This document shows positions 28,991 to 37,947 of a stretch of 43,374 nucleotides of DNA, in pieces; the first letter of the stretch is position 1, and every line of letters begins with the position of its first letter. The notes beneath the pieces were generated by a model. The model was not told the DNA's origin and searched no databases. It worked only from the letters and a program-made list of their open reading frames with translations. Origin of the DNA: Bryobacterales bacterium (GTDB lineage Bacteria; Acidobacteriota; Terriglobia; Bryobacterales; Bryobacteraceae); contig JADZAF010000277.1 of NCBI GenBank assembly GCA_020852755.1, positions 1-43,374 on the forward strand. Direction: 5' to 3'. Both the position numbers and the translations under genes were made by a program.

Positions 28991-31132
28991 TCACGGTTTC
29001 GCCGCCGTGTCCGCGACAGTCTCGCGGAGCGCCGGAAGGGTGAAGCGGAAGGTGGCGCCCCGCCCGGGCTGCGACTCCACCCAGATCCTGCCCCCGTGGC
29101 TCTCCACGATCTTCTTGCAGATCGCCAGCCCGATGCCGGTTCCCGGGTATTCCTTCCCGTGCAGTCTCTTGAAGACCCCGAAGATCCGCTCCCAGTAAGC
29201 AGGATCGATACCGATGCCGTTGTCGGCGACGGAGAAGACCCACTCCGCTCCGTTGCGCCGCGCGCCAATGCGGATGCGAGGCGGTTCCTTGCCGCGGTAC
29301 TTGATGGCATTGCCGATCAGGTTCTGCAGCAACTGGCCGATCTGCACGCGGTCAACCGGCACCACCGGCAGCGGCTCGCGCTCAATCTCGGCTCCGCTCT
29401 CCCCGATCGCCACCTGCAGGTTGAGGAGCACCCAGTCGAGAACCGCTTCGCAGTCGGCCGGACCGGCCGTCTCGCCTCTCTGGTTGATCAGGCGGGAGTA
29501 AGCCAGCAGGTCGTCGATGAGGGCCCGCATGCGCTTCACGCCGTCCACCACGAAGCCGATAAACTCGTCGGCGTCCGCGTCCAGCCGTCCCGAGTAGCGC
29601 TTGGCCAGCATCTGCGTGTAGGTGGAGACCATGCGCAACGGCTCCTTCAGGTCGTGGGAGGCCACGTAGGCGAAGCGCTGCAGATCCTCGTTGTAACGGC
29701 GCAATTCCTCCTCGGCGAGGCGGCTCTCGGTAATGTCCTCGAAAGTGGCCGCGTGACCCATGGGCTCGCCCCTCGAGGAGAGCATAGGGGCCGAGCGCAT
29801 ATGCACCCACCGCACACTGCCGTCCGGGCGCTGGAAGCGGAACTGGCGCGAAAACTCGCCGCCGGTGCGCACCAGCTGGCGCCAGCTTTCGACCACCGCC
29901 TCCCGGTCGGCGGGATGAATGAAGCACGTCCAGCCGTCCCCGAGGGCCTCCTGCTCGCCGAAACCGCAGATCGACTGGCAGCGCGGATTGGTGTAGGTGC
30001 AGCGCCCCTCGACATCCGCCATCAGCTTTCCGACCGGAGAGCAGGTGCTTAAGGAACGGAAGCGCTCCTCGCTTTCGGCCAGCGCCTGGAGGGCGGCCTG
30101 GGCCGCGGCCCGCTCCCGCATGACGTTGCCGTAGAGGCGCGCGTTGTCCACCGCCATGGCCGCACGGTGCGCCAGGTCCGTGGCGACGCTCAGATCGATC
30201 GGACCGAACCTCCGCCCGGATTCCGCCGTGGCGAAGGTGATGGCGCCGAGGATACGGCCCCGCGCCACCAGCGGCAGAACCATGTACGAACAGAGGCCCA
30301 GGTCCTGAATCATCCGGAAGTGCTCCGGATCCCGTGCGCTCCGGCGCAGCATGTCCTCGGAGATGTCGGCCGCGGTCTCGGGCCGTCCCGTACGCAGAAC
30401 CCGCGGTATCACGTCGTCGGGCCCCGGGGGGTACCTGTGGCTCAGCTCCCAGGCCACGTCGCTCTTCGCCTGATCGGCATGCGCCACGGCCAGACGGCGC
30501 AGCGACCCGTCCTCTTCCAGCAGGTCCACGGCGCACCAGTCGGCAATGCGGGGAACGGCCAGCCTGGCCACGCTGGCGAGTGTGGTCTGGTAATCCAGAG
30601 AAGAAACCAGCACGGCGCCGGCTTCAGCCAGGAACGCCTGCCGGCTGCCGGCGTCCTCGGCGTTGTCGCGGGCCTGTTCGGCTCGCTCCAGAAGCCCTGC
30701 CCGCTCTTGCTCCGACTGCCGGCGGTCGCTGACATCCTGGAAGGTCACCACCACTTCGCACACCGTCCCGCGGCTGTCGCGTACCGGGTAGGCCTGGATC
30801 TCATACCAGCCCGGACGGGCTTCCGAGCCTGCGTCCGGACGATCGAGCAAGGCGGGAGGCGCCGCAGTGTGTTCGCCTTCGAACGCCCTTCGGATGTGTG
30901 TCAACACACCTTTGCTTTCGAGTCGCGCGTCCCGGAGGATGTTGTACTCGCGCAGTTTGTCCCGGCTGGATTTCCACAGGCGTTCCGCGGCGGGGTTGGC
31001 GTCGATGGCGTAGCCGTCGGCGCCGAACACCAGGATGCTCAGCGGCGACTGGTCGAAAAAGGCGCGGCCGCGTGCGCCGGCGAGCCGCAAGCGCTTTCTC
31101 ACTAGCGATTTATTGCTTCCGGAAGCGGCCAT
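28991..31132 (-). CDS. soluble PAS-GAF-PAS sensor histidine kinase
   Basis: Cytoplasmic hybrid-free kinase of 713 residues without membrane segments. Order: PAS 1 (about 24-135, FFDQSPLSILVFGADGYAID), a short coiled coil, GAF (about 170-335), PAS 2 with PAC (about 355-475), HisKA with ASHDLKEPLRMV (His493), and HATPase with QNLIGNAIKYRG (Asn608), DNGIGIDP (637-644) and GTGIGLAICKKIV (664 onward). The kinase core resembles the bacteriophytochrome-type family. The open frame runs to GTG 31264, but a -10-like TACAAT at 31224-31229 lies inside that extension and no other start occurs before ATG 31132. No response regulator is adjacent. The signal is unknown; the GAF domain lacks an evident chromophore cysteine context. 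Confidence 0.92.
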   Translation of the reverse strand: MAASGSNKSLVRKRLRLAGARGRAFFDQSPLSILVFGADGYAIDANPAAERLWKSSRDKLREYNILRDARLESKGVLTHIRRAFEGEHTAAPPALLDRPDAGSEARPGWYEIQAYPVRDSRGTVCEVVVTFQDVSDRRQSEQERAGLLERAEQARDNAEDAGSRQAFLAEAGAVLVSSLDYQTTLASVARLAVPRIADWCAVDLLEEDGSLRRLAVAHADQAKSDVAWELSHRYPPGPDDVIPRVLRTGRPETAADISEDMLRRSARDPEHFRMIQDLGLCSYMVLPLVARGRILGAITFATAESGRRFGPIDLSVATDLAHRAAMAVDNARLYGNVMRERAAAQAALQALAESEERFRSLSTCSPVGKLMADVEGRCTYTNPRCQSICGFGEQEALGDGWTCFIHPADREAVVESWRQLVRTGGEFSRQFRFQRPDGSVRWVHMRSAPMLSSRGEPMGHAATFEDITESRLAEEELRRYNEDLQRFAYVASHDLKEPLRMVSTYTQMLAKRYSGRLDADADEFIGFVVDGVKRMRALIDDLLAYSRLINQRGETAGPADCEAVLDWVLLNLQVAIGESGAEIEREPLPVVPVDRVQIGQLLQNLIGNAIKYRGKEPPRIRIGARRNGAEWVFSVADNGIGIDPAYWERIFGVFKRLHGKEYPGTGIGLAICKKIVESHGGRIWVESQPGRGATFRFTLPALRETVADTAAKP

Positions 31133-31223
31133 GTCAGCAGCAAGAGGCGAAACCTCGAAGGGGGTGACAGCAGCGGGGCGCCGGTCCCTCCCGGCCGGCA
31201 GAGATGACAGGTTTCCTTCCTCT

Positions 31224-31229
31224 ATTGTA
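31224..31229 (-). promoter_or_regulatory. -10-like TACAAT of the histidine kinase gene
   Basis: TACAAT on the minus strand lies 91 bases upstream of ATG 31132, followed by AGAGGAAGGA. It places the transcription start downstream of GTG 31264 and so supports the shorter protein. Confidence 0.45.
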
Positions 31230-31298
31230 ACGTGAGCCCGGAGGGTGACTGTTTCGGCATGCACGGAATCGTATCCTCCGGAGGTCCCGGATCATCTG

Positions 31299-31304
31299 TT
31301 AGAT
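31299..31304 (+). promoter_or_regulatory. -10-like TTAGAT of bshC
   Basis: TTAGAT, preceded by CTG, ends nine bases before ATG 31314. It supports that ATG over the upstream in-frame ATG at 31245. Confidence 0.4.
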
Positions 31305-31313
31305 TTGACCTTG

Positions 31314-32891
31314 ATGCACAGCGCTTGCGTACGCCACACCGATCTGCCGAGCCCGACAAGGCTGTTCGCCGATTTCCTGTACGACTACCCCAAGGTGGCG
31401 CCGTATTACGGCTATGCGCCCCATGAGCTGGATTCCTACAGGGATGCGGCGCGGCAGGTGGTCTTCTCCGGCGAGCAGCGGGCGGCGCTGGTGCGCGCCC
31501 TGACCCCTCACAACCAGGGCAGCGAGTCTCTGCGGATGCTGGCCCGGCCGGGTACGCTGGCGGTGGTGACCGGGCAGCAGGCCGGGCTGTTCTCCGGGCC
31601 GGCCTATACGGTTTACAAAGCCCTGACCGCCGCCCGCCTGGCGCGGCGGCTGACGGAATCCGGCCTGCCTTCGGTGCCGGTATTCTGGCTGGCAACGGAG
31701 GATCACGACTTCGCGGAGGTCGACCACTGCTGGACGTTCGACGCGGAGCACCGGCCATCCCGGCTCCAGGTTCCCCCGTTGGACAGCGGAGGACGGCCGG
31801 TGGGGGAAGTGCCCATCGTCGCCAGTCCCGTGGATGAACTTCACCGTTCCATGGCCGGCCTGCCGTTTTCCGACGAGATCCGCACGCTGGTGGCGGGCGC
31901 CTACCAGCCCGGGGTCACTTTTGGAGAAGCCTTCCGCCGCCTGCTCGCTTCGCTGCTTTCCGGTTACGACCTTCTGTTCGTCGACCCCATGCTCCCGGAA
32001 ATGCGGCGGCTGGCCGCGCCCACGATCGCCTCGGCGCTCCACCAGGCCCCCGAGCTTACCCGCGCCGTCCTGGCGCGCACCCGCGAGCTGACGCAGCTCG
32101 GCTACCATGGCCAGGTCCACGTGGAGGAGGACACGTCCTTCGTTTTCCTTCTCGAGAACGGCCGCAGGCTGACCTTGCGGCGCAGCGGCCGGGAGTACCG
32201 GAGGAACAACCACGTCTACTCGACCGAGGAACTGGCCGGCCGCGCCGAGCGCCTTTCCCCTAACGCCCTGCTGCGGCCCGTGATTCAGGATGCCATGCTT
32301 CCCACCGTGGCCTACATCGGAGGTCCGGCCGAACTCGCGTACCTGGCTCAGTCCGAAGTCTTGTACCGTGCCATCCTGGGTCGCATGCCCGTCTCGGTCA
32401 ACCGGAGCAGTTTCACTCTGCTGGATGCGCGCAGCGAGAAGCTGCTGAACCGGTACGGGTTGACCCTGGGAGATTTTTTCCATGGGGAGGAGACGCTGCG
32501 GGAGAAGATGGCCCGCCGCCTCACTCCACCCTCGCTGGCGGAGGCCATCCGGGAGACCCGGACGGACGTGGACCGGGCGCTGGAGCGCTTCCGGGAAGCG
32601 GTGGCCGGCTTTGACGTGAGCCTGACCGCCGCGTTCGAAAAGAGCCGCCGGAAGATCGCGTACCAGTTGGAGAAGACCGAGCGCAAGCTCGCCCGGGAGG
32701 CCATGCACCGCAGCGCCCGCGCAGAGGCGGACGCGGCCTACCTTTTCAACCTGCTGTATCCGCACAAGCACCTGCAGGAGCGCATCTACTCCATCCTCCC
32801 CTTTCTGGCGCGGCACGGACGCGGCCTGCTCGACCAGCTTTACGATAACCTGCGGCTGGAATGCCCCGACCATCAACTCGTGGTAGTCTGA
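31314..32891 (+). CDS. bshC: BshC, bacillithiol biosynthesis cysteine-adding enzyme
   Basis: Last enzyme of bacillithiol synthesis; it joins L-cysteine to GlcN-malate. 525 residues from ATG 31314, close to the usual 530-540. The Rossmann-like core is recognised by LAVVTGQQAGLFSGPAYTVYKALTAARLA, VPVFWLATEDHDFAEVDH, and the later region with AYIGGPAELAYLAQSE and PVSVNRSSFTLLD. A C-terminal coiled-coil stretch (about 420-480, with the ERKLAREAMHRSARAEADAAY part) mediates dimers in the family, and the protein ends with a typical HKHLQERIYSILPFLARHG. No bshA or bshB lies in the window. BshC points to bacillithiol as the main low-molecular-weight thiol, which fits Acidobacteria. The frame is open to 31245; the -10 element favours 31314. 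Confidence 0.96.
   Translation: MHSACVRHTDLPSPTRLFADFLYDYPKVAPYYGYAPHELDSYRDAARQVVFSGEQRAALVRALTPHNQGSESLRMLARPGTLAVVTGQQAGLFSGPAYTVYKALTAARLARRLTESGLPSVPVFWLATEDHDFAEVDHCWTFDAEHRPSRLQVPPLDSGGRPVGEVPIVASPVDELHRSMAGLPFSDEIRTLVAGAYQPGVTFGEAFRRLLASLLSGYDLLFVDPMLPEMRRLAAPTIASALHQAPELTRAVLARTRELTQLGYHGQVHVEEDTSFVFLLENGRRLTLRRSGREYRRNNHVYSTEELAGRAERLSPNALLRPVIQDAMLPTVAYIGGPAELAYLAQSEVLYRAILGRMPVSVNRSSFTLLDARSEKLLNRYGLTLGDFFHGEETLREKMARRLTPPSLAEAIRETRTDVDRALERFREAVAGFDVSLTAAFEKSRRKIAYQLEKTERKLAREAMHRSARAEADAAYLFNLLYPHKHLQERIYSILPFLARHGRGLLDQLYDNLRLECPDHQLVVV
32881..32889 (+). promoter_or_regulatory. extended -10 TGGTAGTCT before the aldolase gene, inside the end of bshC
   Basis: TGGTAGTCT overlaps the last codons of bshC and ends 15 bases before ATG 32905. 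The aldolase gene may therefore have its own start within an otherwise co-directional pair. Confidence 0.45.
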
Positions 32892-32904
32892 GCAGTCCGC
32901 CCTT

Positions 32905-33672
32905 ATGAAACCCAATCTCGTGAAATGCGCCCTCGCCCGGGGGGAAGTGCAGCTGGGGACCGGACTCGGCCAGTTGCGCTCCGCCGAGATCCCGCGGATG
33001 TTCGCCGCCGCGGGCTTCCACTGGGCCTTTATAGACACCGAGCACGGCGGATTCGATCTGGAGACCGTGCAGGACATTTGCAGGACCTCGCTGATGGCCG
33101 GCCTCTGCCCGATCGTGCGGGTGGCCGCGCTCGACTACCCGCTCGTGGCGCGCGCCCTGGATTGCGGCGCGCAAGGGGTGATCTTCCCCCGGGTCGAATC
33201 ACCCGAACTGTTGGAAGAAGCCGTCAGTTGGACCAGGTTCCCGCCCGTGGGGGTTCGCGGCTACGGGCTGACCGCGATGCAGGTGGATTATGAGCGGGCC
33301 GGTTTCTCCGAAATCATCGAGCACATGAACGCGAACATCCTGGTCGTGCTGCAGATCGAAACCCGGCGGGCGGTGGAGGCGCGTGACGAGCTGCTGTCCG
33401 TGTGCGGTGTGGACGCCGTGATGGTGGGGCCAGCGGATCTATCGATTTCTCTTGGAGTTCCGGGCGATTTTCAGCATCCCAGGATGGTTGAGGCCATGGA
33501 GGCGGTTCGGGAGAGCTGCCTGCGGAAAAGAGTCGCGCCGGGCACACAAACAAGATCCGCGGCCCTTGCCAGATTCTGGAAGGACCGCGGAATGTTGTTT
33601 CTCGGCTGTAGTAACGACGCGGCTATGCTTTACGAGCGAGCCGCAGAACTCGTACAAGCTCTGTCGGGTTGA
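32905..33672 (+). CDS. HpcH/HpaI-family class II aldolase
   Basis: Metal-dependent pyruvate-type aldolase (relatives: 4-hydroxy-2-oxoheptanedioate aldolase HpaI, 2-keto-3-deoxyglucarate aldolase GarL). 255 residues forming a TIM barrel. Catalytic and metal residues align with HpaI: His47 in IDTEHGGF, Arg72 in IVRVAA, Glu152 in LQIETRRAV and Asp178 in VGPADLSISLG. FPRVESPE and RGYG are also conserved. It cleaves 2-oxo acids to pyruvate and an aldehyde. The substrate is not fixed, but a sugar-acid role would suit the other carbohydrate genes. The stop is 16 bp from the end of the convergent PEP-CTERM gene. Confidence 0.94.
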   Translation: MKPNLVKCALARGEVQLGTGLGQLRSAEIPRMFAAAGFHWAFIDTEHGGFDLETVQDICRTSLMAGLCPIVRVAALDYPLVARALDCGAQGVIFPRVESPELLEEAVSWTRFPPVGVRGYGLTAMQVDYERAGFSEIIEHMNANILVVLQIETRRAVEARDELLSVCGVDAVMVGPADLSISLGVPGDFQHPRMVEAMEAVRESCLRKRVAPGTQTRSAALARFWKDRGMLFLGCSNDAAMLYERAAELVQALSG

Positions 33673-33690
33673 GATCCAGCCGCGCTCGGC

Positions 33691-34269
33691 TTAACGACGC
33701 TTCCGGCTGAGCAACCCGAGCGCCAACAGGCCACCGCCGAGCAGCACAAACGATGCCGGCTCGGGTATCGGGGCCGCACCACGGACCACGAACTGCAGAT
33801 CCTCGTAATCCGCGTCACTGCCGGGCCAGCCCCAGTCTTCAAAGCTGACCAGCCAGCCGTCGTAGGGAACCACCGAGTCTGCCACCCAGCGGGTGTAGAC
33901 CGCATGAATCGCGCCATCCGAATTGCCCGACCCGGGTCCGGTATACCACCACCAGTCCGGCTCGGGAGTCGATACCTGCAACTCAAAGGTCAGCGGGGTG
34001 CCGGCCGAATGAGTGCCCAAACTGAATGCAAAGCCGGGCGCCGTACCATGGTTCTGGAAGAAGGGCCCCCAGGAACCGCCGTTCTCCATCCACACTTGAG
34101 CGTCAAAGGAGGCTACCGCACTCACGAAGTACGCCCACACCTCTCCCCCGGTCGCATACAGCATTTCGCCGCCACTCAGGGTCGGACCGATTGTGCCGGC
34201 CGAGCAGGTCAGAGAGAACACCAGAAGCAGAACACCGAGCAACAAGAGACTTGAACCTGTTCGTTTCAT
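33691..34269 (-). CDS. exported PEP-CTERM sorting-signal protein
   Basis: 192 residues: signal peptide (RTGSSLLLLGVLLLVFSLTCSAG), a Trp/Gly/Ser-rich beta domain rich in aromatic pairs (PDWWWYTGPGSG, DWGWPGSDADYED), and a PEP-CTERM tail, PIPEPASFVLLGGGLLALG followed by LLSRKRR. The PEP box, helix and basic end are complete, so an exosortase should remove the tail during export; no exosortase gene lies in the window. The frame is open to 34326, but ATG 34269 has AGGTGA about six bases upstream. It lies back to back with a CAAX-type protease gene of the kind linked to PEP-CTERM systems. The mature domain family is not recognised. Confidence 0.92.
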   Translation of the reverse strand: MKRTGSSLLLLGVLLLVFSLTCSAGTIGPTLSGGEMLYATGGEVWAYFVSAVASFDAQVWMENGGSWGPFFQNHGTAPGFAFSLGTHSAGTPLTFELQVSTPEPDWWWYTGPGSGNSDGAIHAVYTRWVADSVVPYDGWLVSFEDWGWPGSDADYEDLQFVVRGAAPIPEPASFVLLGGGLLALGLLSRKRR

Positions 34270-34727
34270 TGTTTTCACCTGGTCGCCAAAATACTTTTGT
34301 CTAGCGGCGCGTACGCCTTCATACATAGTAAGGGAAACCCTGGAGGCCGCCTAGGGGGTCGCACGCATTCGAGTACTAGTGGCGGGTTCCGGTACTTCCA
34401 CCCCGGATCGGTGTTGCCGCAGGCTCGGGAGTCCGGCGCCCGGACCGGCCGGCTCAAGCCGCCCTCTGGCCTGGCCGGCTCCAGGCTTCTAACTTAGTGT
34501 TATCTTTACATTCTTCAGTGAGATGCATTCAGAATCCGGACAAACGGGAAGCACGGTGCTCGGATTTGATGTCGCAAGTTTTAGTACGCTTAGAACTATC
34601 GTTCGCGGGGGTTTCCACCCCCGAATCGGGTGCATCCGGCCTTTCGTCTTTCGCTCCCCTCGTTATACCCTGCATACAGGCCGCCTCAGCCGGAACCGAT
34701 CAGGATGGAAGAAAGCGTCGCTTGGCA
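34270..34727. other. 458-bp divergent intergenic region with hairpins, PEP-CTERM / CAAX protease
   Basis: No gene is convincing; the frame open from 34497 is the upstream extension of the protease frame. A -10-like TACTAT for the PEP-CTERM gene is at 34325-34330 (minus strand). GC-rich inverted segments occur around 34430-34490 and a clear hairpin at 34602-34625. No sigma-54 consensus was seen, although PEP-CTERM genes in other bacteria are sometimes sigma-54 dependent. Confidence 0.5.
34602..34625. repeat. hairpin CGGGGG-TTTCCA-CCCCCG
   Basis: CGGGGG (34606-34611) pairs with CCCCCG (34618-34623) around a six-base loop. An alternative register extends through TTC/GAA. It lies about 105 bp upstream of the CAAX protease start and could be an attenuator, a protein site or a leftover terminator. 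Confidence 0.5.
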
Positions 34728-35447
34728 ATGAATCCAGAGAGCGCCGAGACTGCCGTGAGGGAGCCGCAATCCAGGGAAACCGCCGCGCCCGGACCACGGG
34801 CTGCGTTGCCCTACGTGTTGCCGTTCGCGGTGTTCATCGCCTGGCTCGCGCTCGAGCGAACCCTGGAAGCGCCCCAACTGTATCCTCTGCGGGTGCTGGC
34901 GGCTGGCGCCGTCCTTCTCTGGTTTTCCCGCAAGACGGTTCCGCTCCGGGCCCGCAACGTGTTGAGCAGCGTGGCATTCGGAGCGCTTGTTTTTGCCGTC
35001 TGGATCGCGCCGGACCAGATCTGGCCCGGCTATCGTTCCCACTGGCTGTTCGAGAACCCGCTGTTCGGCAGCGCTCGCAGCTCGCTGCCGGCACAGGTGA
35101 AGAACGATTTCATGTTCATCCTGTTCCGAACCGTGGGCTGCGTGGCCCTGGTGCCAGTCATTGAGGAGTTGTTCTGGCGGGGTTGGCTGATCCGCTGGGT
35201 GCAGCGGTCCGATTTCCAGCGGGTGCCCCTGGGCACGGTGACCCGTTTTTCATTCCTGGTCACGGCCCTGCTGTTCGCCAGCGAGCACGGCTCCTACTGG
35301 GACGTCGGCCTGCTTGCCGGCCTGGCGTACAACTGGTGGCTGGTCCGCACCCGGAACCTGGCGGACTGTATTCTGTCTCACATGGCCACCAACGCCTGCC
35401 TGTCCGCCTGGGTCCTGACGACTGGCCAGTGGCAGTATTGGCTATAG
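34728..35447 (+). CDS. CAAX prenyl protease-related (CPBP) membrane protease, PEP-CTERM-associated type
   Basis: Polytopic intramembrane protease of 239 residues with about seven helices. All three CPBP motifs are intact: EELFWRG (Glu146, Glu147, Arg151), FASEHG (His187) and SHMATN (His218, Asn222). Proteins of this length with the loop VWIAPDQIWPGYRSHWLFENP belong to the CAAX-related group found with exosortase/PEP-CTERM systems, and a PEP-CTERM gene lies directly divergent. It may process sorted proteins or a related substrate. The frame is open to 34497 but that extension is low-quality sequence; ATG 34728 starts a polar tail before helix 1, although its SD is weak. Confidence 0.88.
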   Translation: MNPESAETAVREPQSRETAAPGPRAALPYVLPFAVFIAWLALERTLEAPQLYPLRVLAAGAVLLWFSRKTVPLRARNVLSSVAFGALVFAVWIAPDQIWPGYRSHWLFENPLFGSARSSLPAQVKNDFMFILFRTVGCVALVPVIEELFWRGWLIRWVQRSDFQRVPLGTVTRFSFLVTALLFASEHGSYWDVGLLAGLAYNWWLVRTRNLADCILSHMATNACLSAWVLTTGQWQYWL

Positions 35448-35616
35448 AGGTTGCGGTAAACCGGGACAGCGGGCGCTCCGTCCAAATGAATGACAGGTTC
35501 AGAGCCATTTCGTTCTCCTGTCCAGGCCCCGGGGTCCCGGCGGAGTTTGTCGGCCCGCCGGCCCGGGGTCGCCTTGCCGAATCTCCTCCAGGGGCCGGGA
35601 ACGGCCGGCGGCGCGC

Positions 35617-36942
35617 ATGCCAGGCAGCGATAGCGGGCTGAGGCGCGAGGTCGGCCTGCGCGACCTGGTTCTTTTCAATATCGCCGCCGTCGTCGGCGTG
35701 CGCTGGCTGGCGGCGGCCGCCCACACGGGGGCCGGGTCCATCACCCTCTGGCTGTCGGCTGCGGCCCTGTTTTTCGTGCCCTCGGCCCTGGCGGTCGCCC
35801 GGCTCTCATCCGCCTGTCCGGAAGAAGGCGGGATCTACCGCTGGACCGCGCGCGCCTTCGGTCCCTGGCACGGCTTCCTGTGCGGCTGGTGCTACTGGCT
35901 CAGCAACCTGTTTTACTTCCCCAACCTGATGCTGGCGGGGGCGGGGATGGTGGCCTACGCCTTCGGCTGGCGGGAAGACACACTGGCCCTGATAGCATCT
36001 TCCCTGGCCGTGCTGTGGATCACTCTTCTGGCCAACCTCGCCGGGGTCTCGGTGGGGAAGTGGGCGGGCAACGCCGGAGGTATCTCCACCTACGCGGTGG
36101 GCGCCCTGCTGGCCGTCACCGGCATGCTGGTGTGGATCCGGACAGGCCCGGCCACCGAACTGGACCTGCTGCCCGCCTGGAGCCTGGACAAGCTGAATTT
36201 CTGGCCGCAGATCGCCTTCGCCTTCGCGGGCCTGGAACTGGGCGCCGTGATGGGCGGGGAGATCCGCAATCCGGAACGGACCTCGCCCCGCGCGGCGTGG
36301 ATTTCGTGCGCCGCCATCGCCCTCTTCTACAGCGGCGGGACGCTGGCCATGCTGGTGGCTCTGCCGGCCGGCCGGATCACTCCTTTTACCGGCCTGGTGG
36401 AAGTGGCCCGGGCTTCCGGCCAGACTCTGGCGGCGCCGTGGCTGCTCCCCCTGATGGCCGCCCTGATCGGCCTGGGAGCGGCCGGGCAACTGAGCGCCTG
36501 GGTGGGGGCCAGCGCCCGGATTCCGTTCGCCATCGGCATGGACCGCTACCTTCCCGCCGCGTTCGGCAGACTGCATCCCCGCTGGCGCACTCCCCACGTT
36601 GCGATCCTGACCCAGGGCATTGCCTGCACGGTTTTCTTTCTGGCGCTGCAGGCGGGCGAGAGCGCGCGCGGCGCCTACCAGGTACTCGTGGACATGACGG
36701 TGATCACCACTTTTGTGCCCTACCTCTACATGTTCGCGGCAGCCTGGAAGCATTCCCGCACAACCAGCGCACTGTCCGGCCTCGGCGTGACGGCGCTGGC
36801 TCTGGTCCTCTCCCTGGTGCCGCCTCCGGAGGCGGCTTCACCTGCTCTGTTTGAATTGAAGATTGTGGGCGGCTGCCTGCTGCTGGTGGCGGCCGCCCGG
36901 GTGATCTTCCTCCGCGCGCGCCGGGCCGGCCGGAACCGGTGA
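35617..36942 (+). CDS. APC-superfamily amino acid permease
   Basis: Inner-membrane transporter of 441 residues with 12 hydrophobic helices. Typical APC features are VGLRDLVLFNIAAVVGVRWLA (unwound helix 1), ACPEEGGIYRWTARAFG, GFLCGWCYWLSNLFYFPN, and the helix 6 region FAFAGLELGAVMGGEIRNPERTSPRAAW. These match the YjeM/glutamate-GABA antiporter-like branches more than the LysP group, but the substrate is not predictable. Helix 1 has VGVRW where many relatives have a GSG-like motif. It sits 169 bp after the protease gene on the same strand, and converges with the polymerase gene. Confidence 0.93.
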   Translation: MPGSDSGLRREVGLRDLVLFNIAAVVGVRWLAAAAHTGAGSITLWLSAAALFFVPSALAVARLSSACPEEGGIYRWTARAFGPWHGFLCGWCYWLSNLFYFPNLMLAGAGMVAYAFGWREDTLALIASSLAVLWITLLANLAGVSVGKWAGNAGGISTYAVGALLAVTGMLVWIRTGPATELDLLPAWSLDKLNFWPQIAFAFAGLELGAVMGGEIRNPERTSPRAAWISCAAIALFYSGGTLAMLVALPAGRITPFTGLVEVARASGQTLAAPWLLPLMAALIGLGAAGQLSAWVGASARIPFAIGMDRYLPAAFGRLHPRWRTPHVAILTQGIACTVFFLALQAGESARGAYQVLVDMTVITTFVPYLYMFAAAWKHSRTTSALSGLGVTALALVLSLVPPPEAASPALFELKIVGGCLLLVAAARVIFLRARRAGRNR

Positions 36943-36954
36943 CCGGAACGCGCG

Positions 36955-37947
36955 TCATCCGCCGGCGCGCTTCGCCCGGCTGCCTTTGAGCCGGCAGCGT
37001 CCCCCTTTGGCCAGCAGCGGCTTGAAGAGATCGCCCACCGACTCGACCCGGGCTCGCATCGTATCGAGCCGGAAGTCCTCCAGGCTCACGCCTCGCTCCA
37101 CCTCTTCCCAGGTGAGCGGAGCCGATACCGTGGCCAGGGGTTTCGGCCGGACCGAGTAGACCGATGCCAGGGTGCGTCCCCAGACGTTCTGGTTGTAGTC
37201 GACCAGTACCCTGCCCGGCGGCCGGCGCGCCACGCGGTACTCCGCCGTGACGAGGTCCGGGCGCCGGCCGGCCAGTTCCCGCCCGATCGACCGGGCCAGC
37301 ATCCACACCTCTTTTTGCAGGGGGCCGCGCTCGACCGGCACATAGATGTGAAGGCCGCGGGACCCGGTGGTTTTCGGATACGAATTCATACCCCGCTGCC
37401 GCAGCGCCTCCCGAACCAGAAGCGCCGCTTCCCGTACTTGGGAGAAAGCGGCGTCCGGGACGGGATCCAGGTCGAAGTGCAGGGAATCCGGCCGGCTCAC
37501 ATCATCGCAGCGGGCATACCAGGGATTCAGATCGATGCAGCCCAGGTTCACCATCCACAGCAGGGACGGCAGGTCCTGAACCAGGGGAAAGGCGATGCGG
37601 CTGCCGGACGCATGCTCGATGGTGCAGGTGGCGATCCAGGCGGGCCTGGCTTCCGGCGCGCGCTTCATGAAGAAATGCGTGCCGGCGATGCCGTTCGGAT
37701 AGCGTTTCATGACCATGGCCCGTCCGCGCAGGTGCGGCAGGAGCACGGGAGCCAGGTCGGCGTAGTATTGCAGCAGATCGCGCTTGGTGAAACCGGTATC
37801 CGGCCAGAAAACCTTCTGAAGGTTGGTGAGTTTGACCGGACGGCCCTCCACGTCCAGCCGGCATTCGCTCCGGCCCTCCGGAATCTGAAGCGAGGTCACT
37901 GGACATCTGGAAGCAGTTCGGACGCCACTGTGTGATAAGCCCTGCAT
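36955..37947 (-). CDS. stand-alone LigD-type polymerase (primase-like) domain protein
   Basis: Archaeo-eukaryotic-primase-fold polymerase equivalent to the PolDom of bacterial NHEJ ligase D, here without ligase or nuclease domains (330 residues). Landmarks: VKLTNLQKVFWPD, YPNGIAGTHFFMKRAPEARP, the metal DxD in SLHFDLDP (Asp159, Asp161), TTGSRGLHIYVP, and third acid in VLVDYNQN (Asp251). Such enzymes fill gaps and add ribonucleotides at broken ends with Ku and a ligase; separate ligase genes could be elsewhere. No Ku gene is in the window. The start is uncertain: ATG 37947 has GGGGA adjacent, and GTG 37899 is an alternative closer to the conserved region. It lies downstream of ispF on the same strand, 176 bp away. 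Confidence 0.92.
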   Translation of the reverse strand: MQGLSHSGVRTASRCPVTSLQIPEGRSECRLDVEGRPVKLTNLQKVFWPDTGFTKRDLLQYYADLAPVLLPHLRGRAMVMKRYPNGIAGTHFFMKRAPEARPAWIATCTIEHASGSRIAFPLVQDLPSLLWMVNLGCIDLNPWYARCDDVSRPDSLHFDLDPVPDAAFSQVREAALLVREALRQRGMNSYPKTTGSRGLHIYVPVERGPLQKEVWMLARSIGRELAGRRPDLVTAEYRVARRPPGRVLVDYNQNVWGRTLASVYSVRPKPLATVSAPLTWEEVERGVSLEDFRLDTMRARVESVGDLFKPLLAKGGRCRLKGSRAKRAGG

